Notes: generated by a model not told the origin, from the sequence alone. Positions 1-8,009 are shown, numbered from the stretch's first letter. The stretch: 64,000 nucleotides of DNA from Pedobacter chinensis (GCF_003339865.1 NZ_QPKV01000004.1:620001-684000); one strand, 5' to 3'. Made by a program: numbers and translations.

Positions 1-1
1 T

Positions 2-697
2 GGTGTGAAAAGAAATTTTGATTTCGTGTTTGGCGCAGACGGCACGCACTCTGTTGTGCGGAAATTGGTGTTCGGCGATGAAAAAAAATTCTCGAAGTTT
101 TTTGATGTTTATTTTGCGTTTGCAGAAGCCAATCACATACAAACAGGCAAAGCCAAAGACACTGGAATAATTTATCGGGAAGTCGGCAAACAAGCGGTGC
201 TTTATCAGTTTCAAAATTCTGTGAATGCCCTATTGATGTTTCTTTCGCCCAAACTGAATTGGGATTACAGAAATCAAGAACAGCATAAACAAATTTTGAA
301 AGAAGCTTTCGGCAATGATACAAATTGGAAAATCCCTGAAATGTTAGATGCATTGCTGCATTCGGAGAATTTGTTTTTCGATGAAGTGTGCCAAATTCAT
401 ATGCCTACCTGGACAAAAGGACGTGTGGCGTTAGTTGGCGATGCTGCATACGCACCAAGTTTTTTCACAGGAATGGGAACAACGTTGGCAATTCTTGGAG
501 CAAAAAAATTGGTAGATGCACTTCTTTCTTCAAAAGGAGATTACAAAGCGGCCTTTGCAAAATATAATGAAACATACAGACCTTTTGTTGAAAGTATTCA
601 AGCTCAAATTACACGAGGATTAAAAGCTCAATTGCCCGAAACAGAAGAAGAATTACAAGCGTCAATTGAATTTTTTAAGCAAGCAGCAAAAGGTTGA
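2..697 (+). CDS. FAD-dependent monooxygenase, C-terminal part (cut by window edge)
   Basis: The reading frame is open to the first bases of the window, so the N-terminal Rossmann part (GxGxxG FAD motif) lies outside. What remains has the aromatic-hydroxylase/TetX-type signatures: the DG motif GADGTHSVVRK near the left end and the GD motif GRVALVGDAAYAPS with GMGTT that contacts the FAD pyrophosphate/ribityl chain. The family hydroxylates small aromatic or antibiotic substrates with NAD(P)H and O2 in the cytoplasm. It is on the plus strand, opposite to the attC-punctuated genes that follow, so it is probably not part of that array. Substrate cannot be told. Confidence 0.85.
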   Translation, partial: GVKRNFDFVFGADGTHSVVRKLVFGDEKKFSKFFDVYFAFAEANHIQTGKAKDTGIIYREVGKQAVLYQFQNSVNALLMFLSPKLNWDYRNQEQHKQILKEAFGNDTNWKIPEMLDALLHSENLFFDEVCQIHMPTWTKGRVALVGDAAYAPSFFTGMGTTLAILGAKKLVDALLSSKGDYKAAFAKYNETYRPFVESIQAQITRGLKAQLPETEEELQASIEFFKQAAKG

Positions 698-905
698 AAG
701 TCTTGAAAAGTTACCTTTTTAGCCGTTGGCTACAAGTTTGAATGATTGTCTGTTCGTGATAATTTTCTAAAAGTCACAGAAGGACTGTTCCATCCCAAAA
801 GTTGATAAGAATGGCCGTTGATGTTTTGTACAAGGTCTGATTTAGTTAGACTTCGAACAACTTACCGATGACTTTACAAGTATCGGGCTGTGGTCGTTTA
901 GCTTT

Positions 906-1044
906 GTTGCCAACGTTCTGTGGCTTTGCGGTGGTGGGAGAATCGAAGCACAAATCTTCAATTTTGCACAAAAGTTCAATAGAATACAACAGTTGAACTT
1001 TGCAGTTTCGCCCCACTATTGCAAAACCTTTGTTAGCTGTAGCC
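906..1044 (-). repeat. attC-like site A, 3' of the DinB gene
   Basis: Imperfect inverted repeat of about 139 bp. It opens with TTGCCAACG (AAC at 912-914) and closes with TTGTTAGC (GTT at 1032-1034); the inner arms (TTGCGGTGGTGGG and TTGCAATAGTGGGG on the opposite strand) pair imperfectly. It lies directly behind the stop of the minus-strand DinB gene, where an integron cassette carries attC. I see no gene in 698-905 to its left. Confidence 0.6.
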
Positions 1045-1072
1045 ACATTTCGTCAGTTTAATTTTTGGCCGT

Positions 1073-1576
1073 CTATTTATCGGCAAGTTTCTTTGCTTGA
1101 CCTACCCAATTTGGTGCATTGTCAATAGTCTGTCTAAGGAACAAGTTAAACTGTGCGGAATGATGTTGAATATGTCTCATATTATATAACAGAATTTCAA
1201 GTAAAGAATAGTTTTTGTATTCGTTAATCCAGCGGTCGTTCATTCTGTTTGGTGTTAGTTCGCTAATAAGCCGATTTGCTTTTAGCCGGCAATGTTCCAA
1301 GTAGTCAAGAACTTCTGGCTTTGTGTAAGTTCTTTCCGGTTTCTTACCTGCAGGGTCAAATTCTGAAAAAGTAAAAGGTTTCGGTGGTTCAAATTTATGA
1401 GGTTCTGTCGATAAGTAATAGTCTGTCCAAAAAATGCAATGGAAAGATAGATACCAAAAGTCTGATTCTGTTTCCCAATGTTCGTCAGGACACATATTAA
1501 TTGCATTTTCGAGCATATCGAGACTTGCTCCAAATTGTGTCCAAATTGCATCTGTTATTGATGTTGAATTCTCCAT
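1073..1576 (-). CDS. DinB-family protein (DUF664/DinB-like metalloprotein)
   Basis: About 167 residues. The DinB four-helix fold is suggested by length, by LSFHCIFWTDYYL in the first third and by the C-terminal NMRHIQHHSAQFN, the His cluster that with the earlier His forms the metal triad of this superfamily. Members are metal-dependent thiol transferases or hydrolases of mostly unknown substrate. Start chosen at MENSTS; a start four codons earlier is possible. Stand-alone gene on the minus strand followed by attC-like site A, so it looks like a gene cassette. No promoter of its own is obvious. Confidence 0.75.
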   Translation of the reverse strand: MENSTSITDAIWTQFGASLDMLENAINMCPDEHWETESDFWYLSFHCIFWTDYYLSTEPHKFEPPKPFTFSEFDPAGKKPERTYTKPEVLDYLEHCRLKANRLISELTPNRMNDRWINEYKNYSLLEILLYNMRHIQHHSAQFNLFLRQTIDNAPNWVGQAKKLADK

Positions 1577-1617
1577 GTTTTTTCTCAATCTGTCGTTATG
1601 TTAGTCAGTAAGTGGTT

Positions 1618-1647
1618 ACCGCTAACGCAAAAGCCCATGTTAGCGGT
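1618..1647 (-). repeat. attC-like site B, minimal 30-bp form
   Basis: Perfect 9-bp inverted repeat ACCGCTAAC / GTTAGCGGT separated by only 12 bp. The outer boxes are the same as in the full-size sites C, D and E, but the central stem is missing. The TAA stop of the neighbouring gene lies inside the right arm. Probably an internal deletion of a longer attC-like site. Confidence 0.5.
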
Positions 1648-2134
1648 TCGTTATTAATTTTTCATCTGTCATTATTTTAATAGCTTTCTCCGTTTCACTT
1701 TGTCCGTCTGTCAATGAGCCGGGAAGCAAAATTAGCCGTTTTTTAAGCTTGCCTTGTTCGTCTTCAAATAACACTTCAAATCGTGAACGTGTCAAACCGA
1801 CAATAGCTTTTTTAAATTTAACTTCTTTAATATTTTGTCGGTCTATGATTGGTGTTGCAGAGTTATTGATACTATTTACTATTCCGTAAACTAAGTAAAT
1901 TCCGAAAAGTCCGAATAATATCAATGGTGCTATTTGTCCTTCTGTGTAACTGTCAAATGCCAAATAAAAAAGTCCGATTGCTAGTCCACCGTAAATAATT
2001 AGAATTCTTGAAATGTTATTTCCTACTGTCACGGTCGCAACGTTTCCGATAATTCCTTCACGTGTCAGAACAATTTTGTCTGGCAAAATATGGCAAAAGC
2101 CTGTCTTTGTTTTAAATGTCTTTTCGTTGTCCAT
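1640..2134 (-). CDS. Small membrane protein of unknown function (cassette type)
   Basis: About 164 residues, unrecognised. An N-terminal soluble strand-rich segment (DKIVLTREGIIG) is followed by two hydrophobic segments (about residues 42-62 and 68-87) and a C-terminal soluble half with KEVKFKKAIVGLTRSRFEVLFED, resembling bacterial PH-like membrane proteins. Start set at MDNEKT; a methionine three codons upstream exists. The stop codon is embedded in attC-like site B. No function is inferred. Confidence 0.6.
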   Translation of the reverse strand: MDNEKTFKTKTGFCHILPDKIVLTREGIIGNVATVTVGNNISRILIIYGGLAIGLFYLAFDSYTEGQIAPLILFGLFGIYLVYGIVNSINNSATPIIDRQNIKEVKFKKAIVGLTRSRFEVLFEDEQGKLKKRLILLPGSLTDGQSETEKAIKIMTDEKLITNR

Positions 2135-2160
2135 TGTTTTCAATGTCGTCCATTATAATA

Positions 2161-2298
2161 ACCGCTAACGTTCTTGAGCTTTGCTTTCGGGCGGGTTTCG
2201 GAGCACAAAAACTGCCTGCCAGCACTGAACTTGAATAGAAGCCCAAAGCTCCAAGTTTGCACATCCGCCCGCCTGATGCAAAACCGCTGTTACAGGCA
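2161..2298 (-). repeat. attC-like site C, 3' of the DUF4440 gene
   Basis: About 138 bp from ACCGCTAACG (AAC 2167-2169) to GCTGTTACAGGC (GTT 2289-2291). Inner arms TTTCGGGCGGGTTTCG and CGCCCGCCTGATGCAAAACC are imperfectly complementary. The central part (AACTTGAATAGAAGC, AAAGCTCCAAGTTTGCAC) is nearly identical to sites D and G, showing that C, D and G are copies of one family. Confidence 0.65.
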
Positions 2299-2319
2299 GT
2301 GTTTTTTGTTCACTTTTAA

Positions 2320-2700
2320 TCAAGGTAGCTGCATAAAACTTGCTCCAATAACTTTCAATGTGTCGTCAAAGCATTTCCAAACTCTAAAATATCTAAATTT
2401 TCCTTCTATTGGTGTTCCCACCATTTTTCCTTTCGCTGTCATTGTAACGATTGAAAGTGCTGTGTCGCCCATTATTTTAATGTCGTCAATTTCTGTTGAA
2501 GCGTCTTCAATAATCATTGTTTTCGCTCTATGAGAGTTCAAGTCCATTTCTTTAGTTAGAATTTGTCCTGTCGGTGCAACTGCAATTAAATCGTCATGCA
2601 ATAGTTGGTCAAGCATGTCCACATTGCTTACAAGTTGGGCCGAAAAAAGTTTGTTTTCCGCTTCAACAACATTTTCTCTGGTAATTTTCGTTTTGTCCAT
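2320..2700 (-). CDS. NTF2-like / DUF4440 domain protein
   Basis: 126 residues, the usual length of a single NTF2-fold (SnoaL/DUF4440) domain. The helical start ENVVEAENKLFSAQLVSNVDMLDQLLHDDL, followed by strands with GDTALSIVTMTAKG and the terminal FRYFRVWKCFDDTLKVIGASF, is the typical pattern. Such proteins are small cone-shaped ligand-binding or isomerase folds; no function can be assigned. Followed on its 3' side by attC-like site C. Confidence 0.7.
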   Translation of the reverse strand: MDKTKITRENVVEAENKLFSAQLVSNVDMLDQLLHDDLIAVAPTGQILTKEMDLNSHRAKTMIIEDASTEIDDIKIMGDTALSIVTMTAKGKMVGTPIEGKFRYFRVWKCFDDTLKVIGASFMQLP

Positions 2701-2753
2701 ATTCTGATTTATTTGTTTGTTGTCGTTTCGTCAATTGTTACAGTTTTGTCGGG

Positions 2754-3110
2754 TTACTTTCGTAAAATCTTTTCCATCGCTTTTCCTTTTGCTAATTCGT
2801 CAATGAGTTTGTCTAAATACCGGATTTCCCGTGTCAGTTTTTCTTCTATTTCTTCTACACGATAACCGCATATTACACCTGTTATTTTTGATGCGTTCGG
2901 GTTGATGTTTGCCTGATTGAAAAAATCTTCAAAATTGGTCTTGTTGTCAAGATGTTTTTGTAACGTTTTCTCGTCATACCCTGTCAGCCAAAAAATGATT
3001 TCGTTCACTTCGGTTTTGGTTCGTCCTTTGTTTTCGGCTTTTGTAATGTAATGCGGATAAACTCCTGCAAAAGCCATTTTGTAAACTCTTTCTTTGTTTT
3101 TATCGTGCAT
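2754..3110 (-). CDS. DUF2200 family protein
   Basis: 118 residues. It matches my memory of DUF2200: start with [40 protein letters not shown], then [22 protein letters not shown]. Function unknown; the family is frequent on mobile cassettes and plasmids. It sits 53 bp from the DUF4440 gene and 7 bp from the GNAT gene with no attC-like site between them, so 2320-4109 may be one compound cassette or may have lost its sites. Confidence 0.7.
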   Translation of the reverse strand: MHDKNKERVYKMAFAGVYPHYITKAENKGRTKTEVNEIIFWLTGYDEKTLQKHLDNKTNFEDFFNQANINPNASKITGVICGYRVEEIEEKLTREIRYLDKLIDELAKGKAMEKILRK

Positions 3111-3117
3111 TTTGTTG

Positions 3118-3603
3118 CTAATTTAGTTTGTAAATAAATTCTTCGATTTCTGTTTGTCTTGCATTGGCAAAACCTTTGTCTGTACCGACTTTAACGAAAC
3201 CACATTTTTCTAAAACTTTCTGTGAGCCAAAATTGTCAAATGCAACTCTTCCGAAAATTGGTCTTGTCGTTTCAATGGCAAGAAATATTTTTAGTGCTTT
3301 TGTGGTAATTCCCTGTCCCCAAAATTTTCTATCCAACCAATAAGTAATTTCCGCATCGCCTTCCATTACAAACTTCGCAACACTTCCAACGATAATGTTG
3401 TCAACGATAATTGTCTGATTGTTTACGGTAGGGTCGCTCAATAATTTTGTGTATTTGTTTATATAAGCAGATTTGTCTGTCGGGTCTTTTGGCATAAAAG
3501 CAGCTAAGTATCCACCTTCTTTGTCAAGTTGAAATTCAAATAAAGCGTCCAAGTCCGCTATTTCCGTTGGTCTAAGTTTTATGTCGGAATTATGTGTCGT
3601 CAT
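3118..3603 (-). CDS. GNAT family N-acetyltransferase (RimJ/RimL type)
   Basis: 161 residues. The N-terminal [16 protein letters not shown], the central [25 protein letters not shown] (acetyl-CoA pyrophosphate loop, here GQGITT) and the C-terminal [17 protein letters not shown] are the RimJ/RimL-type GNAT core (motifs A and B). It transfers acetyl from acetyl-CoA to an amine; the substrate is unknown. Its start overlaps the stop of the DUF4199 gene by 4 bp (ATGA), so the two are translationally coupled. Confidence 0.8.
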   Translation of the reverse strand: MTTHNSDIKLRPTEIADLDALFEFQLDKEGGYLAAFMPKDPTDKSAYINKYTKLLSDPTVNNQTIIVDNIIVGSVAKFVMEGDAEITYWLDRKFWGQGITTKALKIFLAIETTRPIFGRVAFDNFGSQKVLEKCGFVKVGTDKGFANARQTEIEEFIYKLN

Positions 3604-4109
3604 AAATTTTTATTTTTCCTTTTTAAAATCAAGGCACTCACAAGAGCAACCACTAAACCGATTGGCAACACTTCGGAATAGGTAATCAAAATTACAAAAA
3701 GTGGATTTTTGTACATTTCTTTGAAGTTTGCCATTTCTTTTGTTTTAGCTGGCAAGTCATCAATCGTACAGTTTTTCAACACATAATCGGAATAAACGTC
3801 CATAAAATCTGGAACGAATAAATAATAACAAAACAGCCAAGCTAAAACGTATATTGTTGAGCCGACTAATGCAGTTAAAGCTCCTGTTTTAAATGCTTTT
3901 CCGAATGTGATATAACCGCCAAGATGTTTGTTCCTGTAATTTCTTGTTCCGAAGAATATGAGCGAAAAAACAAGAACCATTGCAGCATAACCTACAATGT
4001 CATTGCTTTTTAAATTTGGATTGTGGTACATCCAATAAATCATAAAACCAATGTTGGCACAAAACACCGCACCGATAATTAAGCCAAAAACTAATACTAT
4101 TCTTTTCAT
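3600..4109 (-). CDS. DUF4199 family membrane protein
   Basis: 169 residues with four hydrophobic segments (about residues 5-27, 38-54, 75-97 and 138-162) and the conserved GGYITFGKAFKTG turn between segments 2 and 3, as in DUF4199 proteins of Bacteroidota. Function unknown; the family is commonly found beside a LuxR-type regulator, as here (4224-4691). Coupled by overlap to the GNAT gene downstream. A 14-bp inverted repeat lies just upstream at 4166-4216. Confidence 0.75.
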   Translation of the reverse strand: MKRIVLVFGLIIGAVFCANIGFMIYWMYHNPNLKSNDIVGYAAMVLVFSLIFFGTRNYRNKHLGGYITFGKAFKTGALTALVGSTIYVLAWLFCYYLFVPDFMDVYSDYVLKNCTIDDLPAKTKEMANFKEMYKNPLFVILITYSEVLPIGLVVALVSALILKRKNKNL

Positions 4110-4165
4110 TTGTTTAGATATTTAAAATTCGCCACAAAACTAAAATCTGGTGCTGTAATTGTCGT

Positions 4166-4216
4166 CATACTTTGGTACCGATATTTAATTTTCAATGCGT
4201 TTGGTACTAAAGTATG
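4166..4216. promoter_or_regulatory. Inverted repeat between the LuxR-type and DUF4199 genes
   Basis: Arms CATACTTTGGTACC (4166-4179) and GGTACTAAAGTATG (4203-4216) are complementary with one mismatch, 23-bp spacer. It sits about 57 bp upstream of DUF4199 and 8 bp behind the regulator's stop. It could be an operator for the adjacent LuxR-type protein or a transcript hairpin; there is no T-tract for a clean terminator. Confidence 0.45.
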
Positions 4217-4223
4217 AGCAAGT

Positions 4224-4691
4224 TTATTCAATGATTTTCAGTCGTTTGGCTTTTTCTATTGCTTGTGTCCTGCTTTTTACGTCCAATTTGAAATAAAGGT
4301 TGGAAACGTGTGTTTTTATTGTACTCAAGGAAAGAAATAGGGTTTGTGCGATGTCAGCATTGCTGTGTCCTTTTGTCAAAAGTTGCAAAATTTCATATTC
4401 CCGACTGTTTAAATTGAGTTTTTTAAGTTCGGTCTCGTTTATGATAAATTTTTCGGGTTGTGTTACTATAATTTCTTTTTCTACAATTACGGTTTCTACT
4501 TTGGGTTTCACAATTTGGGTAGCAATCCAAATTCCCAAAACAGTAAAAAACACAGAAACAAGTCCGATGTAAATGTCAATGGAATTGTCAAAGATTAAGA
4601 ATTTCCATTGCAACCATTTCAGGGCGAAAACCAAAATCGCTAAAATCAGTCCGTATAAAATGATATGTCTAAAGTCCTTTAAAAGTGTCAT
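4224..4691 (-). CDS. Membrane-anchored LuxR-type HTH regulator
   Basis: 155 residues from the start at MTLLKDF; upstream in-frame residues run into attC-like site D and are unlikely to be translated. Two N-terminal membrane segments (about 9-24 and 39-59) are followed by a linker (VETVIVEKEIIV) and a C-terminal GerE/LuxR DNA-binding domain: LNSREYEILQLLTKGHSNADIAQTLFLS then STIKTHVSNLYFKLDVKSRTQAI. This architecture usually pairs with DUF4199, its neighbour. It probably regulates that gene through the inverted repeat between them. Confidence 0.8.
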   Translation of the reverse strand: MTLLKDFRHIILYGLILAILVFALKWLQWKFLIFDNSIDIYIGLVSVFFTVLGIWIATQIVKPKVETVIVEKEIIVTQPEKFIINETELKKLNLNSREYEILQLLTKGHSNADIAQTLFLSLSTIKTHVSNLYFKLDVKSRTQAIEKAKRLKIIE

Positions 4692-4722
4692 TGTTGGTTT
4701 TGGCAGTGTCGTTGGTTTGCTT

Positions 4723-4859
4723 GCCGCTAACGGGCCGCGGCTTGGCATTCGGGCGGGTTTCGAAGCACAAAACTGTCAACCAGTACGGAACTTGAATAGA
4801 AGCACAAAGCTCCAAGTTTGCACGTCAGCCCGCCTGACGCAAAACCCGTGTTATAGGGC
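4723..4859 (-). repeat. attC-like site D, 3' of the gene at 4872-5384
   Basis: 137 bp from GCCGCTAACGGGC (AAC 4729-4731) to CCCGTGTTATAGGGC (GTT 4850-4852). Arms GCATTCGGGCGGGTTTCG and GCCCGCCTGACGCAAAACC pair imperfectly; the centre is nearly identical to sites C and G. On the minus strand it starts 12 bp behind the stop of the preceding gene. Confidence 0.65.
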
Positions 4860-4871
4860 GTTTTTCTTTTG

Positions 4872-5384
4872 TCATTGTTTTAGTTGTCCAATTTTGTTCA
4901 GCGTTTCGGTTAATTCGTCTGGTTTGTTTGTCCCGATGAGCAATTTCTTCTTATTTGTAAATTCAAGTTGTAAACCTTTGTCGCCCGAAACATTAAAAGC
5001 CGTTCCTTTTCCAAATAATCCAAGTCTTAAACCCCAACCACCGTATTCAATTAGTGGAGAATATTGTCTAACAAAAGATTTTGTCAAGGTGTCCCAAGAA
5101 TAATGTTTGAATTTTAAGTGGAATGGAAAAAAACGAACATAAACTCCGTCCTTTTTTATGTTTGTGTCAAGCCGAAAGTTTACAAACAACAGCGTTAATA
5201 ATATCATCAAACCTGTCGTTGCTAAAAGTCCTGCGTTGCTCATTGGTTTGTTGCCAAATTGCTGTCCACCAATAACTTGCTTGAAAACGCCAAATAAAAA
5301 AAGCCCGTTAATGCCTAACAATAATAACCAAAGCCACCATTGTTTGAATTTCTGTCTTTCCGTAAATAAAATTTCGTTCGTCAT
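4872..5384 (-). CDS. Small membrane protein, PH-domain-like, unknown function
   Basis: 170 residues. Two transmembrane segments (about 16-33 and 51-70) precede a soluble strand-rich C-terminal half containing KDGVYVRFFPFHLKFKHYSWDTLTKSFVRQYSPL, GGWGLRLGLFGKGTAFNVSG and LQLEFTNKKKLLIGTNKPDEL, a pattern I associate with bacterial PH-like domains. No catalytic motif is visible. Single gene flanked by attC-like sites D (3') and E (5'), as a classic one-gene cassette would be. Confidence 0.6.
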   Translation of the reverse strand: MTNEILFTERQKFKQWWLWLLLLGINGLFLFGVFKQVIGGQQFGNKPMSNAGLLATTGLMILLTLLFVNFRLDTNIKKDGVYVRFFPFHLKFKHYSWDTLTKSFVRQYSPLIEYGGWGLRLGLFGKGTAFNVSGDKGLQLEFTNKKKLLIGTNKPDELTETLNKIGQLKQ

Positions 5385-5435
5385 TGTCTTGTCGTTTTAT
5401 ATTCAACTTTTCATTTTACGGTGGTCCTACCATAA

Positions 5436-5545
5436 CCGCTAACGTTCCGGGGCTTGGCGCAAGTTGGTGGTTACGTTAAATTTCTGTGCAATATAACAGG
5501 TTGAGGATGAATTTCCGCCAATTTTTTAAAACCCTTGTTAGGCGA
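5436..5545 (-). repeat. attC-like site E, 3' of the serine hydrolase
   Basis: 110 bp from ACCGCTAACGTTC (AAC 5441-5443) to CCCTTGTTAGGCG (GTT 5537-5539). Its end box GTTAGGC fits the published attC consensus GTTRRRY exactly. Its centre differs from sites C, D and G, as expected of attC sites conserved in structure rather than sequence. The serine hydrolase stop lies 87 bp away. Confidence 0.55.
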
Positions 5546-5631
5546 TCGGGTGTGCATCACGTTAATCATCCAACTTTGTCAATTTAAAAGTTGAGTCCTT
5601 CCTAAATCCCGACAACGAGCCTGCTGTTTTT

Positions 5632-6714
5632 TTAGTCATTTTGTTTCAACGCTTGAAATACTTTACCAAGAATATAATATGCCCTTGTATGGGGATACCA
5701 ATTTCCGTAAGCACCAGAGGTCATAGCAATGACCATATTTTCTTCGGGAACAACCACCAAATGATTGCCACCATTTCCTGATGCCCATAGATAGTTTATT
5801 TCTCGGTTACCAAACTTCCTTTTTGTTCTGTACCAAAGCATACCATATCCGTCAGCCAAAGGATTATAGTCGCCTATTGCAGAGGAATGTTCACTCAATA
5901 ACCTGTTCATATAATCATTATCAGCTAACTGTTTATTCCCCCATTTTCCCTTGTTGGCAACTAATAAGCCCAATTTTGCAAAGTCCAGCGTGGATATATA
6001 AAGATTGCCAGCAGCACCAGTTTGGTTTGCAGTATTAGTGTACCAATAAAACTCTTTTATTTCCAAAGGGTCAAAAATTTTTTGCTTAGCATAATCTTTT
6101 AGGCTCATACCAGATTTTTCTTCAATAATAGCACCAATCAAAACAGCATTGATGTCTGCATAGACCCATTTTTTTCCTGGCTCGCTTGATAGAGAAACAC
6201 TTAACAAGTAACTTAACCATTCGTCCTTTGCTATCCATTTTCCTTCGCTACCCTTAGTTTTAGAGTTGTCCGAGTCAGCATCTAAACCAGAAACCATATT
6301 CAGTAGATGAATCAGTTTGACTTTTTTATAATCATCGTGAATAGAAGGGTATTTTTTCTTTGGAAAGAAAGAGTAAACGTCTTGCTCTAAATTTTTTACC
6401 AAACCATCTTTGATGGCTACGCCTAAAAGCAACGCAGTTATACTCTTTCCAGCAGACCGAATATCGTGTATGTGATTACGCCAAAATGTGTTGTAGTAAT
6501 TTTCCAATACAATTTTATTGTCTTTAATTACAATCAGTCCTCGATAATCTCTTTGCTTGAAATTAGAAATTGTATCGGTAAGCGCATTAATGGAATCATT
6601 ATTGAAACCCGCATCCTCTGGACTAATGGTAGGAATATTTGGGATAGCTTTCATTTGTGCGCATGTTGAGTACGATAGGAACAAAAGAAAGAGTGTCAAG
6701 AATTTTTTCTTCAT
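5632..6714 (-). CDS. Secreted serine hydrolase, beta-lactamase (class C)/PBP4* family
   Basis: About 360 residues from MKKKFLT, chosen because it starts a clean signal peptide (KKKFLTLFLLFLSYSTCAQ). The active-site SxxK is RSAGKSITALLLG, preceded by NTFWRNHIHDIRS; the second motif is YADINAVLIG (YxN type), and the third KTG-like box is degenerate near SGNGGNHLVV. The family includes esterases, D-Ala-D-Ala carboxypeptidases and class C beta-lactamases; resistance cannot be inferred. Large for a cassette gene, it is followed by attC-like site E and preceded by site F. Confidence 0.8.
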   Translation of the reverse strand: MKKKFLTLFLLFLSYSTCAQMKAIPNIPTISPEDAGFNNDSINALTDTISNFKQRDYRGLIVIKDNKIVLENYYNTFWRNHIHDIRSAGKSITALLLGVAIKDGLVKNLEQDVYSFFPKKKYPSIHDDYKKVKLIHLLNMVSGLDADSDNSKTKGSEGKWIAKDEWLSYLLSVSLSSEPGKKWVYADINAVLIGAIIEEKSGMSLKDYAKQKIFDPLEIKEFYWYTNTANQTGAAGNLYISTLDFAKLGLLVANKGKWGNKQLADNDYMNRLLSEHSSAIGDYNPLADGYGMLWYRTKRKFGNREINYLWASGNGGNHLVVVPEENMVIAMTSGAYGNWYPHTRAYYILGKVFQALKQND

Positions 6715-6762
6715 ACTTTGAAATGAGGTTAATGTCATTGTTTTGAGTTTCGGTCTAAAATA

Positions 6763-6914
6763 GCAGGTAACGGGCGGCGGCTTGGCGATGTTTTTTGTGA
6801 GGGGATTTAAAGCACAAAAGTTCAATAGAAGCACTTTCGTTCATTATTGCACGAATGTTGAATAAAGCACTGTCGCCCCCGAACAAAAAATATAGTCAAA
6901 CCGCTGTTGGTGGC
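6763..6914 (-). repeat. attC-like site F, 3' of the VOC gene 6947-7390
   Basis: 152 bp from GCAGGTAACGGGC (AAC 6769-6771) to CCGCTGTTGGTGGC (GTT 6906-6908). An internal near-palindrome around AAAGTTCAATAGAAGCACTTTCG and GCACGAATGTTGAATAAAGCACT gives a stem. It shares the AAGCACAAAAGTTCAATAGA element with site A. Confidence 0.55.
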
Positions 6915-6946
6915 AGTGCTTTCAAATTCATAGAGTAAGTCAAAAG

Positions 6947-7390
6947 TTAATTCATTTTATTTGTCTTTAACCATTCTGAATACAATGTTTCTTCTGGTAC
7001 GTCAGTAGGGCTTTCAAAATAAATATTATAACCGTCAGGATCTTTTAGCCCAACTACCCATAAGTTATTTCCCACAAACGGTTCTGATGGCAAAAGTCCA
7101 CGTAAAGTAATTTGGTTATAGATTGTTAAAGCATCCTCACACATAAAACATACACTTACACCTTCACCTAATTTTTCATTTGGAGGGCTTTGTCTATACT
7201 CTTGCAGCATAATTGAAGCATTGTCAAGTTGAAGCCAACACCATTCAATCTTGCCACTTGGTTCCCATTTGTTTTTCAATTCAAAACCTAATCCATTAAT
7301 ATAAAAATTAAGTGACTTATCCATATTTACAACCATAAAAAACGGAACAGCTTGCTTAACGTTTGTGTTGTCTTTTAAATCATTGCTCAT
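6947..7390 (-). CDS. VOC superfamily (glyoxalase/bleomycin-resistance-like) protein
   Basis: 147 residues, one pair of betaalphabetabetabeta modules. It begins AVPFFMVVNMDKSLNFYINGLGFELKNKWEP, has IEWCWLQLDNASIMLQEY in the first module, and ends LWVVGLKDPDGYNIYFESP, where DPDG-x-x-I-x-F-E carries the usual metal-ligand Glu. Possible roles are metal-dependent isomerase, dioxygenase or drug binding; the substrate is unknown. Single gene between attC-like sites F and G. Confidence 0.8.
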   Translation of the reverse strand: MSNDLKDNTNVKQAVPFFMVVNMDKSLNFYINGLGFELKNKWEPSGKIEWCWLQLDNASIMLQEYRQSPPNEKLGEGVSVCFMCEDALTIYNQITLRGLLPSEPFVGNNLWVVGLKDPDGYNIYFESPTDVPEETLYSEWLKTNKMN

Positions 7391-7462
7391 TATTAACGAT
7401 AATTTTATTGTTTAAACTTATTATATACAAGAAAACTTGGTTTTACACTGTCACATGGCATT

Positions 7463-7620
7463 GCACACAACGGTTTGGGGCTTTGCATTCGGGCAGGTTT
7501 CGGAGCACTATACTGTCTGCCAACACTGAACTTGAATAGCAGCACTAAGCTCCAGGTTTGCACGTCAGCCCGCCTGACGCAACCGCGAAGCAGCACCGAA
7601 GGTAAACCCGTGTTAATGGT
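7463..7620 (-). repeat. attC-like site G, 3' of the VOC gene 7635-7997
   Basis: 158 bp from GCACACAACGG (AAC 7469-7471) to CCCGTGTTAATGG (GTT 7612-7614). Same central sequence as sites C and D but with about 20 extra bases (CGCGAAGCAGCACCGAAGG) near the right end. Arms GCATTCGGGCAGGTTTCG and GCCCGCCTGACGCAA pair imperfectly. Confidence 0.6.
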
Positions 7621-7634
7621 TCGTTGTTTTTCTA

Positions 7635-7997
7635 TTACCATTGTTGAAATCTAATACCAAGTTGATTGTCCGCAATTGCAAATTCTTTTGCACCCCAGGG
7701 TCTGATTGTAACTTTGTCAAGATTTGGGTGCAGTAGATGAGGATGAGAAGCCGACACCTTTGCATATACTTCTTCAATATTATCCGTTACAAGTCTTAGT
7801 TCTGGATTATGTTCTTTCGCTAATTGTTCATCTTGAAAAACCATAATGCCTATTTCATCTTTTTTTAAAACACAGTAAGGTTGTGAAGTATTCAAATCTT
7901 TGTGTACGATTGTGAATTGAAGACAGTCCACAAATAATTTAAGTCCGTCTGAAAGGTCGGTATAAAATACACTGGGTACTAATTTTGTAAAATTCAT
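7635..7997 (-). CDS. VOC superfamily protein (bleomycin-resistance-protein-like)
   Basis: 120 residues. KLVPSVFYTDLSDGLKLFVDCLQFTIVHKD opens the first module and IRPWGAKEFAIADNQLGIRFQQW closes the second; the PWGxKEFA turn is typical of the BRP-like branch, whose small dimeric members bind drugs or act on glutathione adducts. The conserved terminal metal ligand is not evident (GIRFQQW), so a binding role is as likely as catalysis. It precedes attC-like site G and follows a broken VOC relative at 8010-8365. Confidence 0.75.
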   Translation of the reverse strand: MNFTKLVPSVFYTDLSDGLKLFVDCLQFTIVHKDLNTSQPYCVLKKDEIGIMVFQDEQLAKEHNPELRLVTDNIEEVYAKVSASHPHLLHPNLDKVTIRPWGAKEFAIADNQLGIRFQQW

Positions 7998-8009
7998 ATC
8001 TTGTCGTTT

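Noticed and set aside
846..1046. Minus-strand ORF of 66 codons
   Set aside because: Covers attC-like site A only.
2174..2533. Plus-strand ORF across attC-like site C
   Set aside because: It translates the inverted repeat and the antisense of the DUF4440 gene; the same pseudo-peptide (LNRSPKLQVCTSARL) appears from site D, so it is a by-product of the repeat.
5632..6714. Beta-lactamase resistance gene on a cassette
   Set aside because: The SxxK family includes many esterases and peptidases; the third motif is degenerate and nothing indicates beta-lactam hydrolysis.
906..7620. Inverted repeats as plain terminators or REP elements
   Set aside because: Considered, but common AACG/TGTT ends with variable centres, lengths of 110-160 bp for most of them and regular placement behind single small genes fit attC better. 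The alternative remains open until a covariance search is done.
7405..7641. Minus-strand ORF of 78 codons
   Set aside because: Lies entirely in attC-like site G and its flanks; no protein features.
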